Source: Rhizomys pruinosus
Lineage: Eukaryota > Chordata > Mammalia > Rodentia > Spalacidae
Direction: 5' to 3'
DNA: 64,000 nucleotides
NCBI GenBank assembly: GCA_009823505.1
Contig: VZQC01009973.1
Location: 664,657 to 728,656, forward strand
Within the stretch, counting starts at the first letter, position 1, and each line of letters opens with the position of its first letter. Shown piece by piece: positions 42,862-55,278 of the stretch. Below the pieces are notes generated by a model, which worked only from the letters and a program-made list of their open reading frames with translations, was not told the DNA's origin and ran no database searches. A program made the translations under genes and the position numbers.

Positions 42862-45008
42862 TGTATTAGTCACTTTTCTGTTGCTGTGATAAAATACTAT
42901 GACCAAAGGAACTTATAAAAGGAAGTGTTTATTTGAGCTTACGATCGATGTTTCCAGGGAATCAGAGTCCATTGTGGCGGGAAGCATTGGTGGCTGGGGC
43001 TGGAGCAGCAAGGCCAGGGTCACATCCCACAAACAGCACAGGAAGCAGAGAGCGACTGGAGACCATGAGGCTTGTTAAACTCACTAAGCCTGCCCCCAGT
43101 AATATACTTCCTCTAGCATGGCCACACCTTCTAAGACCTCCAAGAACAGTGCCACCAACTGGAGGCAAATGTCTGAATACTTAAAACCTATGGGGGACAC
43201 TCATTCAAACCACCACATTCCACTCCCTGGCCCCCATAGGCTCCTGACCATATTAAAATGCAAAATGCATTTAGTCCAACCTTAAAAGTCCCCATAGTCT
43301 TTACCAGTTTCAACGCCATTCAAAAGTCTACAGTCCAAAGTCTCTCTGAGACTCAGGCCAATCTCCTAAACTGTAAGCTCCTGTAAAATCAAAAGACAAA
43401 TTATATACACCTAATGTACAGTGGAACCGAATACACATTCCCATTCCAAAAGGGAGGAATAGAGGCATAGTGTGGAAATACTGGACCAAAACAAGACCAA
43501 AAACCAGCAAGGCAAATGCCAAGTCCAGTAGCTCCACATGCAACTTCTGGGACTTGACTGCCAAAGGGCTTAGATGGCTCAGCTCTTCCAGCTTTGCTTG
43601 CAACATACATCTCTTTCTTAGGCTGGTTCCACTCCCTGTATGCAGCTCTCCTTGGCAAATATCTCACAGGTCTGGCATCTTGAAAGTCTTCTTGGGTCTC
43701 CACTGCCAACCAGGCTTCACATTCACAGCTTCACGCAATGGCCTATCAAGGCCTTCTTTATTCAGGGACACCCCTGCTTCACTCTGCCTGGCCTCTGTGG
43801 GTCTCTGAAACTGCAGAGGAAGAACTGATAACCCCTTCACTCTTACATCCTTCATGCTTCTAAAGCCAGCACCACGTGAATGAAATTGCCGAATTTGGCT
43901 GCAAGTTCAGGATGGACTCTCTCCTACTTTAACCATATTTGCAAATTTTCTTTCCCCTGAATTTGGAGCAGACAACGCTTTGAATATTTTCCTTTCAAAA
44001 GTTTGAGGATTAGCTGGGTGTGGTCTTGTCCTGAAGGTACTATTTCTGTTGTTTACTTGTAAATCTCGAGGCCTCTTCTTAATCACTTTAATCTCACCAT
44101 TCCCATTGTTTACTTGTAAATATCTAGGCATCTCCTTAATCATTTTAGTCTCCTTATGAAACGGAGCCTCTCCTTCAAATGCCTTGGTCACACCTTTAAT
44201 CTTCCTAGTGTACTTTTCAGATCCAAACTGTTCATTCTGCATTTTCTTCTACCCCATTTGCTCTTTTTTCACTGTAGATCTGTATAATATTCACCATTAA
44301 AAGCCACGCCACCATTTCTACATCAGGCTGTCTTGAAATATCCTCCACCAAAGACATTAGTCCATTGCTTTTCAAATTAGCATCAGGCAAGCATTTGGGC
44401 TGTGGCCAAACTGCTGCCAGGCTCTTTATCAAAATATTCCGGTTGCTGCCTAAGTCTTTATTTTCCTCTGGAACTACATTCTTTGCAGCCATGCTTTCTT
44501 CCAGGCTTCTACTAGAATGGCTCATTAAGCTCTGCTTACAGTAGTAAACAGCTTTTCTATCCCAAATTTCCAAAGTCTTCCACATTTCTCCAAACATCCA
44601 CATGGTCAGGTTCTTCACAGCCAACAGCCCACTCTCTGGTACCAAATAACTGTATTAGTCACTTTTCTTTTGCTGTGATAAAATACCATGACCAAAGGAA
44701 CTTATAAAAGGAAGAGTTTATTTGAGCTTACGGTCGATGTTTCCAGGGAAACAGAGTCCATTGTGGCGGGAAGCATTGGTGGCTGAGGCTGGAGCACCAA
44801 GCTCAGGGTCACATCTCGCAAAGAGCACAGGAAGCAGAGAGAGTGACTGGAGACCAAGAGGCTTGTTAAACTCAATAAGCCTGTCCCCAATAACGTACTT
44901 CCTCTAGCATGGCCACACCTTCCAATACCTCCAAGAACAGTGCCACCAACTGGAGGCAAATGTCTGAATACTTAAAGCCTATGGGGTACACTCATTCAAA
45001 CCCCCACA
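42862..45008 (-). mobile_element. Non-autonomous LTR element N, copy 2, minus strand
   Basis: LTRs at 42862-43217 (356 bp) and 44651-45008 (358 bp) with ~1.43 kb between. It is flanked by ATGTC (42857-42861) and TTGTC (45009-45013), fitting a 5-bp duplication of the L1 sequence it split. On the minus strand the 5' LTR is followed by a primer site TGGTACCAGAGAGTGGG (complement of 44628-44644), and a purine tract (complement of 43218-43235) precedes the 3' LTR. It is better preserved than copy 1. It carries an extra ~60-bp near-duplication at 44050-44150 (GTTTACTTGTAAAT units). Confidence 0.93.
44232..44645 (-). pseudogene. Conserved internal reading frame of element N, copy 2
   Basis: A 137-codon open frame beginning at the primer site side, with the same SGLLAVKNLTMWMFGEMWKT start as copy 1 and the same end (NIIQIYSEK). 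Unrecognised. It may be a truncated gag-like protein or simply a fortuitously open stretch. The frame has no stop in either copy over ~130 codons. Confidence 0.5.
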
Positions 45009-45369
45009 TTGTCCCTCTTTGTCTTTTCAGATTAATATAACTCTGAGGTCTATTTTGTCTGATATTAGAATAACCACTCCTGTGTCCTTTTGGGTACCAT
45101 TTGCTTGGAATATTATTTTTCCATCCTTTAACTCTAAGGTGCTCTCTGTCCTTGAGGGTGAGATGGGTTTCTTGGAGGCAGCATATAGATGGATTCTGTT
45201 TTCTAATCCATTCTCCCAGTCTATGTCTTTTGATTAGGGAGTTTAGACCATTAATATTTAAGGTTATTATTGAGAGAAGTGCATTGTTTCCTTTCAACTT
45301 ATTTTTTGTTTGCATCCTTGGTCTAGGTATTTGTTTACTCTGTTATGCTTTGGGTAATTTTTCTCTTGG

Positions 45370-46650
45370 GCTGCTTAAGGATAGTTGCTCCTTTCCTCTG
45401 TTCTTTGAATTGCTTTGAGTATTTTCTGAAGTGTTGGGTTTTTTGACATGAGTTCTTTCATTTTGTTTATGTCCTGAAATATTTTTCTTTCTCCTTCAAC
45501 TATAATTGACATTTTTTCTGGGTATAATAATCTGGGTTGGCATCTAAAGTCATTTAGTACTGGGAATACTTTGGTCCATGCTCTTCTGGCTTTCATGGTT
45601 TGCACTGAGAAGTCAGGTTTGATTCTGATGGCTTTCCACATGTATGTAACTTGTTGTTTTCCTTTGTGGATTCAGTATTTTGTCCTTGTTTTGAGCATCT
45701 AGTGTTTATGACATGGGGAATTTCTTTTCTTGTCTTGTCTATTTGGTGATCTATGTGCATCTTGTATTTCTATGGGTTTGTCTTTTTTCAGTTTGGGGAA
45801 GTTTTCTTCCATTATTCTGTTGAAGATCTGATCAATACCATTCTCTTGGGATTCTTCTCCTTCCTCTATCCCTATGATGTGGAGGTTTGGTCTATTCATG
45901 GTGTCCCACATTTCCTGGTTGTTTCACTCTTGTGTTTTTTTTTTTAATTTTCATAATCTTTTCTTGAGGTTTCTAGCTGCACTGTGTTATCCTATAGTTC
46001 TGATATTCTATTTTCTGCTTCTTCCATTCTGTTTCTAAAGCTTTTTCCCATCCTTTCCTGCTGAATGGATGAATGTTCAATTTCCTTTTTTGTTTCATCC
46101 TGTGATTTCTTCAGTATTTCCACTTCCTTTTGGAGCTTTTCATTCTTTTCTTGTAGGTCCTTGATTCACTGGTCGTTTCTTTTTTTCCTTTCAGCCTGAG
46201 ATCTTTTCAATGTTTCTACTTCCTTCCAGAGTTTGTCATTTTCTCCCTCTAGTTCTTTTTGGACTTTATATTTCCCTTCTTCTAGCTCTTTTTGGAGTTT
46301 TTTTTTTTTTCTCTTCCTCTAGTTCTTTTCTCAGTTTATCAATCTCTACTTTTAGTTCTTTCAGGGTTTATCATTCTTTCCTTCTAGTTCCCTCATGAGT
46401 TTTTCATTCTCTCCCTTTAGTTCTCTGATTTGTTCTTTATAGTCTTTGAATATGTCTGAAGTTGTTCTTCTAAGGTTGGTATCTTGGTTCCCTTCCAGAG
46501 AGATCTCATTGTTGGGATCTTCTACAGGAGTGGTTGGGTTTGGTGGGGATTTATTTTGAGCTTTTCCCATATTGTTGTTTTTCCTTTGTGTTTCTGGCAT
46601 GTGTATTTTTGTTGTTGTTGTTTGTCCCCTTTGTTTATTTGTTTGCATTC
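45370..46650 (-). pseudogene. L1 ORF1 remnant of copy E
   Basis: N-terminal frame at 46361-46648 (NNMGKAQNKSPPNPTTPVED, then coiled-coil ELKGENEKLMRELEGKND). Middle at 45699-45911 and C-terminal RNA-binding part at 45375-45641. The coiled-coil zone (46235-46430) shows about five 42-bp repeats, more than copy C, with a T-run interruption near 46300. Confidence 0.88.
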
Positions 46651-46807
46651 TGTTGCTAATCTCAAATGTTGCTATGGGGGACTGGTTGGTTACTCCATTT
46701 GATTCCTGTTGGATTCTTCCTCAGTTTTGGCTATGCAGCCTCCAATCACTTACACTGCTGTATCCTCCCAACAGCTTTAAACTGTAGCACCAGCAGTTTA
46801 CACATTC

Positions 46808-47026
46808 TACCTCACTCTGTAGAACAAGTTGGCCTTGAGCTCACAGAGATCTACCTGCCTCTGCCTCCCAAGGATTAAGGCATGCTAGGATGCTAGGATT
46901 AAAGGCATGCTCCACTATGCCCAGTTTAAAGACGGTTCTTAATTGTCATGTGGGTGCTGGGAATCAAACTCGGGTCCTCTGCAAGAGTAGTCAGCACTCA
47001 TAACCGCTGAGCTATCTCTCCAGCCC
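46808..47026 (-). mobile_element. Fused B2-head/B1 SINE, copy 2
   Basis: On the minus strand: B2 head GGGCTGGAGAGATAGCTCAG to AAGAACCGTCTTT, then B1 AAACTGGGCATAGTGG onwards, truncated before the B1 3' end at about 46808. It has a 20-bp internal duplication in B1 (ATGCTAGGATGCTAGGATT). The junction position equals that of 9455-9704. Confidence 0.75.
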
Positions 47027-47681
47027 TGACAATGCCTATTCTTTAGTAAACTTGTTTGCTTCTGACATATATGTGCAGATCCATATCAGGAATGTATTTG
47101 ACTACACTGTCTTTTTCTACATATTACATTTAATATCATTCATGTCCATTGAATTATTCACTTAAAGAATGACCATTTTAAGAGAGCTTATGAAATTCAT
47201 TTCTAAAACAATGAGCAAGCATAATGAATATTAACAATAGCAAGCTTTTATAAGAACTATCCCCAAACAGTGACAGTATATAAAAACACATACTGCAGCA
47301 GGAATGAGACAGAAAAATTATTTCTAAAGATGCTAAAATGAGTGATTATTATTCATCAAAGACAACCACACACATTTTCTTTTATACCACACTCTGTCAA
47401 ACAAAGTTCTGATTTACCTGACCCAACTCTCTTCACATCTTTTACTTTTCACTTGAAAAACCTAAGAAAAACTCTGATGATTCAAACACAGGAGCTTATC
47501 TTTCACTTAAACAATAATTTTAAATTGATGTTTTAGTTTATTATTTTGTGTCGGTGCTTGTTAACTACATGCTGAATTACAAAACCCCTAATATTAGAAG
47601 AGAATGAGCAGATTACAAAAAATGGAAGTCTTTTATGGCACAATATACATTTAATATCACTAAAGAACTCTGATATGGGGG
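47027..47681. other. AT-rich DNA, nothing recognised
   Basis: No element or gene supported. Confidence 0.5.
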
Positions 47682-47863
47682 GTGGAGATATGGGTCAGTA
47701 ATTAAGAACACTGGGTTCAGTTCCCATCACCACATGCCAGTTAATAACTATCCATAATTCTACTTTCAGAGGAATCTGACCACTAGGGACATTGTACAAC
47801 ATGGATGTGTCTACATACATATAAGCAATACACTCATGCACATAAAATAAAAGAAATAGGAAA
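47682..47863 (+). mobile_element. B2 SINE, plus strand, with head deletion
   Basis: GGTGGAGATATGGGTCAGTAATTAAG head, with ~25 bp missing after AAGAACACT, and the B2 body to ACACATAAAATAAAAG. It lies directly before a B1. Confidence 0.8.
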
Positions 47864-47998
47864 AAGCCAGGCATGGTGGCCCACACCTTTAATCCCAGCA
47901 CATACAGATTAATCTCTGTGAGTTCAAGGCCAGCCTGGTCTAAATAGTGAGTTCTAGAGGGTGAACTTGTCTCAAAAAGACCAAATAAATAAACAAGT
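47864..47998 (+). mobile_element. B1 SINE, plus strand
   Basis: GCCAGGCATGGTGGCCCACACC, GAGTTCAAGGCCAGCCTGGTC and an A-rich end (AAATAAATAAAC). Confidence 0.9.
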
Positions 47999-49105
47999 AA
48001 TAAGGAACAGAAATCTGATTTGATGAAGTTTTAGCCAAAGAATGTAATTTCCACAGATAAAATTTAGAATGAATGTAATAGCTAACGTTTAAATATGGTC
48101 TTGTTATCATTTATTGAAATAAATATGAAAAATTCACTAGTTAATATAGGAAGCCAATTAGTCATTCTAATTTTTCTGAAATTTGTGTGGAGTAATAAAA
48201 ATTAAGTGTTTGATAGTGACCAGTAGGTAAAATGTTTCATGTAGGTGGTGCAAATGTTCAGGAGATCATAGAATGAGTAAGGGAAAGAAGAAAATGTAAA
48301 AGAAAATCTTAACAGTAATAGTGATTAAGATATATCAGGATGATTTGTCAGTCTCAGTAGAGAGGGAAACTTTGGATTAAAGTCGTTGTACCTCCATTTT
48401 TGGGGAAATAGCTCTTTTAAGGGTTACATGCTAGTTGGAATGCTCTGTAAAATATATTTAGATATTAAAATGCAATATGGAGTGTGAAAAACATTCATGG
48501 CAAAGTGCAAATGGTCCATATTAGAACACAGGAAATCTCAAATTGAATCATTTAACAAGAAAAGACTTTCAGTATGCTTAATTCTTAGCAATGATGAACA
48601 AATTTAAACATACAAGAGATGGTGGAAAAGTTGAAGATAATTCTATTCTATAATTTAATTTATCTAATCATCTACTTTTACAAATGATAATACAGAAGCT
48701 CAGTTCAGACAGATAATTTTATTTAACAAAGATGATCTAAAAAGTCAAAATTAAAAGTCAGAAATAGAACTTAATTCTGCTTTCAATTTATTTCTCAATT
48801 ATTTAAATTAATATAACCTTACATATTTCATTTATAAAAACTTATGTTCAAGATGTTCAATATGACTGATTCTATTTTGCAAAGTCCTCCCTTTGATAAA
48901 TTTAAATATTTCTAATATTAAACCTGCCAAAAGCCTATATTTATTTTAGACTATCAAGTATTTCAGAAATAAAGATATAAAGAAAAAGAAATTTAAGGAT
49001 TTGCTTAACTAACACAAAGACTAACACAAAGGCAGATGAACATTAGAATCATTAACACTTCCACTGAATTTTAGGTTGTTATTTTTGTATGTTTTTGTTT
49101 TGTTT
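47999..49105. other. AT-rich DNA, nothing recognised
   Basis: No element or gene supported. Confidence 0.5.
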
Positions 49106-49250
49106 TATTTATTTTTTTTGAGAAAGGGTCTCACTATAACCCCAGATAGCTTAGAACTCCCTAGTAGACAATGTTGGCTCCATCTCACAGACATCTACCT
49201 GCCTCTGCTTCCTGATTGCTGGGATTAAATGTGTGAGCCTCCATGCCTTG
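49106..49250 (-). mobile_element. B1 SINE, minus strand, diverged
   Basis: GAGAAAGGGTCTCACTATAACCC, TTAGAACTCCC, CTGCCTCTGCTTCC and GGGATTAAATGTGTGAGCC follow reverse-complement B1. Confidence 0.85.
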
Positions 49251-50024
49251 GAAATTTGTTTATGTTTAAAGTGTTTAAAAACTATTTCTATTTTTTTTTT
49301 ACTTCAGTCTTAATACAGAAAACAGAGTAGCATTTCTAATGCATAAGATAAAGTTACACCTAGTCAAAAATCTGCAACTTCTCTTAATCTTACTCAGGTT
49401 AAAATCATGTTTTAATGAAGACTATATGTGGTTGAGTGATGCAGCTCAGTGAAAGAATAATTTCCTATCATGCAACATCATCTCCTACTATTCTCTTCAA
49501 GCTCCCTTGCAATTCAAGCTCAGATGTCCTCTGGAATTCTTTAGTGGAATGCTTCTGAACTGTCCTTAACATTTAGATAGTAGGCATTGGTCTCTTCACC
49601 TAGTCTGTCCAAGGAAGTCTATTCTTTACTTATTCATTCACTATTGAAATATGTTTCATAAATTATGCCAGGATCCTCCTAAACATGTTCTACTAATTTT
49701 CATTGTGTTTACTGTTTTTTACTATGATGAGCTAAGTGAAGTCATGTAGTATTATTTATTACAAATATATTCACATCTATAATATTGACTTTTTGTATAT
49801 GCAGTCTGTTTTGTTAGATGTTAATGTCACAAGAGCATAGAAGAGCATTTTGTACATATTAAGAGTCAAGTGAATAGCACAGTATTGAAGAAATGTAGAA
49901 AACTAATCCAATAGTAGGAATATCAAATTGCCTCTGATAAATTCGCATGTTATTTTCCAAGACTGTCATATAGTCAATCCCAAAAATTATCAGAAAAATA
50001 CATTGTTATAATAATTCAAATTTA
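49251..50024. other. AT-rich DNA, nothing recognised
   Basis: No element or gene supported. Confidence 0.5.
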
Positions 50025-50170
50025 ATCTAGGCATGATATTTCAGAGTTATAATTTCATCACTTGGGAAGCTGAGACTTGCAGATTTCCAAGAGTTTGAGG
50101 CCATCTTGGACTACATAATAAGTTCAAGATCATCCTGAGCTGCAGAATGAGACTTAATCTTAAAACAGTT
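50025..50170 (+). mobile_element. Old B1-type SINE, plus strand
   Basis: GGCATGATATTTCAGAG, ATCACTTGGGAAGCTGAGAC, GAGTTTGAGGCCATC and GAATGAGACTTAATCTTAAAAC parallel B1 or a B1-containing old SINE. Strongly diverged. Confidence 0.65.
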
Positions 50171-50488
50171 TAAGTGTCCAATGTCAAATTCAAAAGTAAA
50201 CTTATAGGAAATTTTAGAAGAGGTAGCATTATTAATACAATGTAGACACTAAACCAGCATATCCAACCCAGGAGATCTTATTAAATGTTTTAGTATGGTA
50301 TGAAAGAGACCAAATACTTCCACATTTGTGGCAGTCAATTTTTACATAGCTATAGCAAGCCTCTTTGTTTTAGATTCATTATTAATAAAAATTTGTTATC
50401 TGAAAAAAAAGAAAGAAATTTGTCACTAATTTCAAACTAAATTTTTGTCAAGACCAGTGTTACATAGCAATTCTTTGGACACACACAG

Positions 50489-50489
<1 letters not shown>

Positions 50490-50524
<35 letters not shown>
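50490..50524. repeat. (CA)n microsatellite
   Basis: About 17 CA units, with a short imperfect CA run just upstream (50480-50487). Confidence 0.95.
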
Positions 50525-50526
<2 letters not shown>

Positions 50527-50577
50527 TATATTTTTTACAAATAATGTATCCAGGTACAGAAAAATCTAAGATAAATG

Positions 50578-50972
50578 TGTAGATTTTATTCAGCCAACCT
50601 GAACCATGATGAAAGTAACATAAAAAAAGAGTTTATTTCAGTATACTGTTCCAGATAATAGTCCAGCCTTGACTGATATCACAGCAAGTACTCAGGACAG
50701 GAATCTAGAATAGAAATCATAGACATAGGCTCCTTACAGGCATGAACTCGAGCTTAATCTCAGTACCTTTGTTGTGAATCCCAGTCCCACTTGTCTAATG
50801 ATATTGCTGTTTACACTGTCACACTGTCTTTCCACTTGAGAATTAAAGACAACCTCTTATACGCATGACCAAAGCCATTATAATCCAGGAAATTCCTCAA
50901 TTGAGGTTCTCTCCTCTGAGGTGATTTTAATTAGTTTAAAACTGACCAAAAAAGCTAACCTGGCACATGAGT
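50578..50972 (-). mobile_element. Old solo LTR, ERVL-group, minus strand
   Basis: AAAGAGTTTATTTCAG at the left and CAATTGAGGTTCTCTCC, AAAACTGACC..GCTAACCTGGCACA at the right follow the reverse complement of the TGTGCTGG.T..-type rodent LTRs related to 17480-17887. Diverged and borders approximate. Confidence 0.5.
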
Positions 50973-51469
50973 TTTCTGTCATTTCCTTGAGCACAAATTC
51001 TACCACTTTGACATTCTGATATTTATCCTGAATCGAAATATTCCAGATAGATCCTGTTTTAATGCTCTGCCTAGGGTCTCCTAAAGGTTTCTTCATACAG
51101 GTTTATCCTATTTGTTCTTGGTTATTCTCTATTAATTTTTAAATAGCCTTTCTTCAAAACCACTAATTCTCTCTTCTAATTAATTCATATTCCTATTAAT
51201 TATATCAATTTTAGTTTTTATCCCATTGAGTATATATTTCAGCTCAAAAGTTTATTTGATTTTCTGATTGTTTCAATATCTGTTAATCTTCTTTGCTAAA
51301 CAGTGAAACATCCATCCCTATTTTTTTAAGGTCACTGAGATTCCACACATGGGCATTTAAAAAAATTTCTAAGGATTCTTCCCTGTTTGTTATCATTTGA
51401 TAAATTTCTTATATACTTTTTGAATCAGGTACAGTCAGTTTTGTGTATAGGCTTGAAAGCTTGCCGGTG

Positions 51470-51600
51470 TTTTGGTTACTATCCTTATTGCTGTAATTAA
51501 ATTAAGGAAGGAAGTATTTATTTAGGATCACAGTTTGAGGGTACCATCCTTTCCAACTGGAAACACATGGTGCTGGAGATATCTATTACTATCATTGATT
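51470..51600 (-). mobile_element. Possible LTR fragment, minus strand
   Basis: TTTTGGTTACTATCCTTATTGCTGTAATTAAATTAAGGAAGGAAGTATTTATTT resembles, in pieces, the end of the same LTR group. Short and weak. Confidence 0.35.
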
Positions 51601-53942
51601 ATATAAACATAAGCCTCTTGTAAACTACCGAGTCTATGTAAAGTTTCTTATATGTATTGTGTTTAAGGCTGACGAGCTGTGAATGGATAACTTATCTGTG
51701 TCCTGTCCCTGTAGAAATCATATTTTCTCTCCCTCTGTAGCCATTGAATGCCTGCAACTCTTCATCTAGAGATGAAACATTGTGAAAATTCTTTCACCCA
51801 CATTGGCATGTCTACTGATGTTCTCATTGTGCAGATCACTGTTTAGATAACCATAATATTAAGAGTTCACAAATGTATCATACCTGCCATATCTATAAGA
51901 CACTATCTCACAGCATTCATTCCTATTCTCTGGCTCTTACAATCTACTTACCCTCTCTTTTGCAATATTCTCTGTGTCTTAGGTGCAGGAGTTGTATTGC
52001 AGATGTCCCAGTTGGGACTGGAAACCCAACAGTCAATGATCCTCAGGACAGAAGATGATGACATCCATATTCATGGTAGATCTTCCTCTTTTAGATAATC
52101 CTCTGTGGAGACAAACATACAAGCACACCTAAAAGTGTATTTCACTGATGTTTCTTATTACTATCAAGTTGATCAAGTATCAGATCAGATGATGTCATCT
52201 GAGCACTGAAAGCTTACTTATTAATATTTAAGTTGATATAATCATTTTGATGCTCAAAAAATTTTAAGCAAGCTGTTTGGTGTTTCCTAAGATTCTAGTA
52301 ACATAGCACTGTTTCATCACTGGAAGGTGGATTGTTGTTAATCCGCTATTGGTATTTCATCATCAATGTTTCTATGCTATTATGCAATCCTTTTTTTATT
52401 GTGTTCAATCCAAACATTATGGCTTATTCTAAATTAACCAACGGAGTTGTTTCTTTCCACAAGTCTTTTCCTAGAAATAGGGTAGGCCCAGTCGAATTGT
52501 CTACAGTCAGCGATCTTCACTCAGACACTGAAGAATTCTGACCAACTCTAGGAATAATTAATATAGAGGGAATAGATCTAAACTTTAATGCCTTATTCAT
52601 GGCTTCTACTCCACCAAACTTTGTCAGACTAGAACTACAGCATCCCAATATCAAGATAACAGTGACGAAAGGTGAAGACATATGCTATTCTACGTTATTT
52701 CTCCCTGAAACTAGCCACAAGTAATGCTGGATAGGACAATACTCTGGGTTCAAACACCTTCCCTAAGGGCCACGCTGCTTCAAAGGGACTGTTTTTCTGT
52801 AAGCTTCGATCTCAGAACCATTAAGTTTTCCCAGTTATAGATATCCGTTTCCTGGCCCTATATTTCAGGGCAAAGTCTGGAGCTAACTACCCTGTCATAC
52901 TGCCAGTGAATGAGAATCTTGATCCATCCTGGGCTGCCCAAGGTGGGTAATAGCTTGGTGTAGACAATCTCCTGTCTACCTACATGTAACCTAAGCTAGG
53001 TCAACCCAGAGTCTCACAGTCACAAACATCTTTCAAGTCTCAAATATTCATTGAGGTGCAAACCACAGCTAAACGTGGTGCATTTCAAGGCATGAGCCTA
53101 TTCCATGAGTGTTTAAGTCTATACTGTGTGTGTGCTGGAAATGTATTCAGCCCTGTTTATAAGCACTGGCCTATAAATACCTGTTCTGATCGATATTGAG
53201 GAGGTGGAGATGATGTGTTGCTGATCAGATTGTAATTGCTGTTATAGGTAGTGGAGATGATGTGTTGCTGATCAGATTGTAGTCTAAGCTCTATCACTCC
53301 TGTTTCTAACAGATGTATGGATGAGCATACTCTCAGGGAAGAGATATGTGAATCTGATGAAGATACAGCTTAATAGCTACCTGGGTATCTCTCTCATGTC
53401 AGGGTAAGCATAGGCACTCTGAGTAAACTCCAGCTAGTGCAAAGGGCCTTTAGTTTTTAGATGTTGGTATCTTACTTTAGCACGGAGGAGGTAAGCTACA
53501 AAGAAAAAGCCTTGGTCTTCCTTTCATTCCCTAATTATAAAAAGGTATTGAGATTCACTCTGTGTAAGGCACATAATGTTTGCTACATAGCTAACATAAT
53601 GACATATGAAAGCACAATATAATATACTGGCTTTCTGAAAGTGGTAAAAAGATTATTCCAGACAGAATTTGTGATGAGTTTAGTACTAGATATAAATTAT
53701 AAAACCTGTGTTTTATAGTTTCTCTCTTTACCAAGTGAGAGACACCTTCTGAATGGACTTAAGGCCCAATCCCCAGGAGGAAATTCATACTTTGTACTAA
53801 AAATCTTGACCTGACCCTGAGAACTCATGGACCCTAGTGGTGAATTACTAATATTATTTATTATTTATAGTGGAGTTAATTTGATAAAAATATATATGAA
53901 ATTATCAAAGAATATATGAAAATATTTTATAAAGATTCAAAG
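51601..53942. other. Unrecognised DNA with a 47-bp-period direct duplication
   Basis: No gene or named repeat is supported. At 53204-53234 and 53251-53281 the 31-bp GTGGAGATGATG...GATTGTA segment occurs twice. Confidence 0.5.
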
Positions 53943-54015
53943 GGTGTGGAGAAATGGCTTTTCAGTTAAGAGCACTACCTGCTCTTACATAGTCCTTGGT
54001 TTGATTCCAAGAACC
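53943..54015 (+). mobile_element. B2 SINE head, cut by L1 sequence
   Basis: GTGGAGAAATGGCTTTTCAG...GTTTGATTCCAAGAACCC is the first ~70 bp of a B2. An L1 3' tail follows directly in reverse orientation. Confidence 0.75.
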
Positions 54016-55278
54016 CAAACAAATTTTTATATACTACTTTTATTTATGTTTTGTGTCTTTCACACACCATTTTCAGTTCAATTTAAACATATTACACTTT
54101 CCTTTCCCACCACCCCAGCTCACCCCAGATCATGCATTTTGCCATACATGCCCTGCATCTTTCTCTCAGTCTTTTTAAAGATTTTCTCTGCAAAAGTTTA
54201 TTGTTTGTAGCAGAATTTAACTATAGCAGTCTGTTCTTGACCCAGTACTTATGTTGCTGTGGTTCCCTCCCAATTGTAGTGCTCCAAAATATGCCTATAT
54301 AAATAACATATATGTACCAGAATTATGCCCTTCAGGAATAAACTGTATGTTAACTGAGATATATGTTTAAGAGTTCACATTCTTTCCCCTTAAATTTATA
54401 TTACTCTAAAATATGAATATATACCTTGTGCCAAAATACATTAATTACCATGTCTGAAAGTAAGTTGCAAGTTAATTCTTCTTCTCATTAAAAGATTTAC
54501 TTTATAATATTATAGTTGCTTTCAAATAGAAATATAATGATAACGTTGCTCAGCTTGCCTTTCAATTGGGGGATTTGGTACTAGTATTCACAAATGAGGG
54601 AAACCATTCCCCATTGTTTGTTTGTTTGTTTGTTTATGTTTTTCCCATGGGACTGTGTTACTTCACTTAGCATAATCACTTCAAGTTCCATCCATTTACC
54701 TGCAAAGTTCATGATGTCATCTTTCTTTACCACTGCATAGCATTCCAGTGTGTAGATGTACTGTATTTTTGTTATCCAGTCATCATTTGAAGGGCATATG
54801 GGTTGGTTCCAGCTCTTTGCTCTTGTGAAGAGAGCTGCAATAAACATAGCTGTGCATGTATCTTTGCATTAGGATGAGACTTATAGGTATATACCCAGGC
54901 GTGGTATGGCTGGGTCAGGTGGTAGGCTCATTCCAAGTCTTTTAAGGTTTCTCCAAACTACTTTCCACAGTGGGTGTATAAGTTTACATTCCTACCAGCA
55001 GTGGATGAATGTTCTCCTTTCCCCACAACCTCTTGAGCATTTGGTGTCTTTTGTTTTCTTGATCTTAGCCAGTCTCATTGGAGTGACATGGTATCTTAGA
55101 ATGGTTTCAATTTCCATTTACTTAATTATTTGTGATGTTGAACAATTTTTAAGATGTTTCTCAACAATCTTTACTTCCTCACTGGTGAAGTCTCTGTTCA
55201 TCTCGTTACTACATCTTTTGAGTGAGTCATTTGTTTTCCTATTACTTTACTTTTTGAGGAATTCATATATTCTGGGTT
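54016..55278 (-). mobile_element. L1 fragment F, minus strand (3' tail, 3' UTR, ORF2 end)
   Basis: Left end is the reverse-complement L1 3' tail (TTTTATTTATGTTTTGTGTC, CACCCCAGCTC, CATACATGCCCTGCATC). An ORF2 end piece at 54581-54847 reads YIYTLECYAVVKKDDIMNFA. It stops near TTTTTGAGGAATTCATATATTC. Confidence 0.88.

Larger units (their letters stand above)
39400..45330 (-). pseudogene. L1 ORF2 remnant of copy E
   Basis: Endonuclease start at 45315 (SIITLNINGLNSLIKRHRLG, with intact LQETHL at about 45165). RT pieces are at 41403-41720 and 40796-41095, with FAED in place of the canonical F/YADD. C-terminal pieces are at 40005-40379 and 39402-39668. It is interrupted by element N copy 2 plus frameshifts and stops. 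Confidence 0.9.
38934..46800 (-). mobile_element. Near full-length L1 LINE copy E, minus strand, split by element N
   Basis: 3' tail at 38934-39100, 3' UTR, ORF2 (about 39400-45330 excluding the insert) and ORF1 (about 45370-46650), then ~150 bp of 5' UTR. It is ~5.7 kb without the 2147-bp LTR element at 42862-45008. Both ORFs are broken. The RT catalytic box reads FAED near 40970. Confidence 0.93.

Noticed and set aside
53944..54210. Plus-strand 88-codon frame
   Set aside because: It runs through a B2 head into a reversed L1 tail; an accident of the junction.
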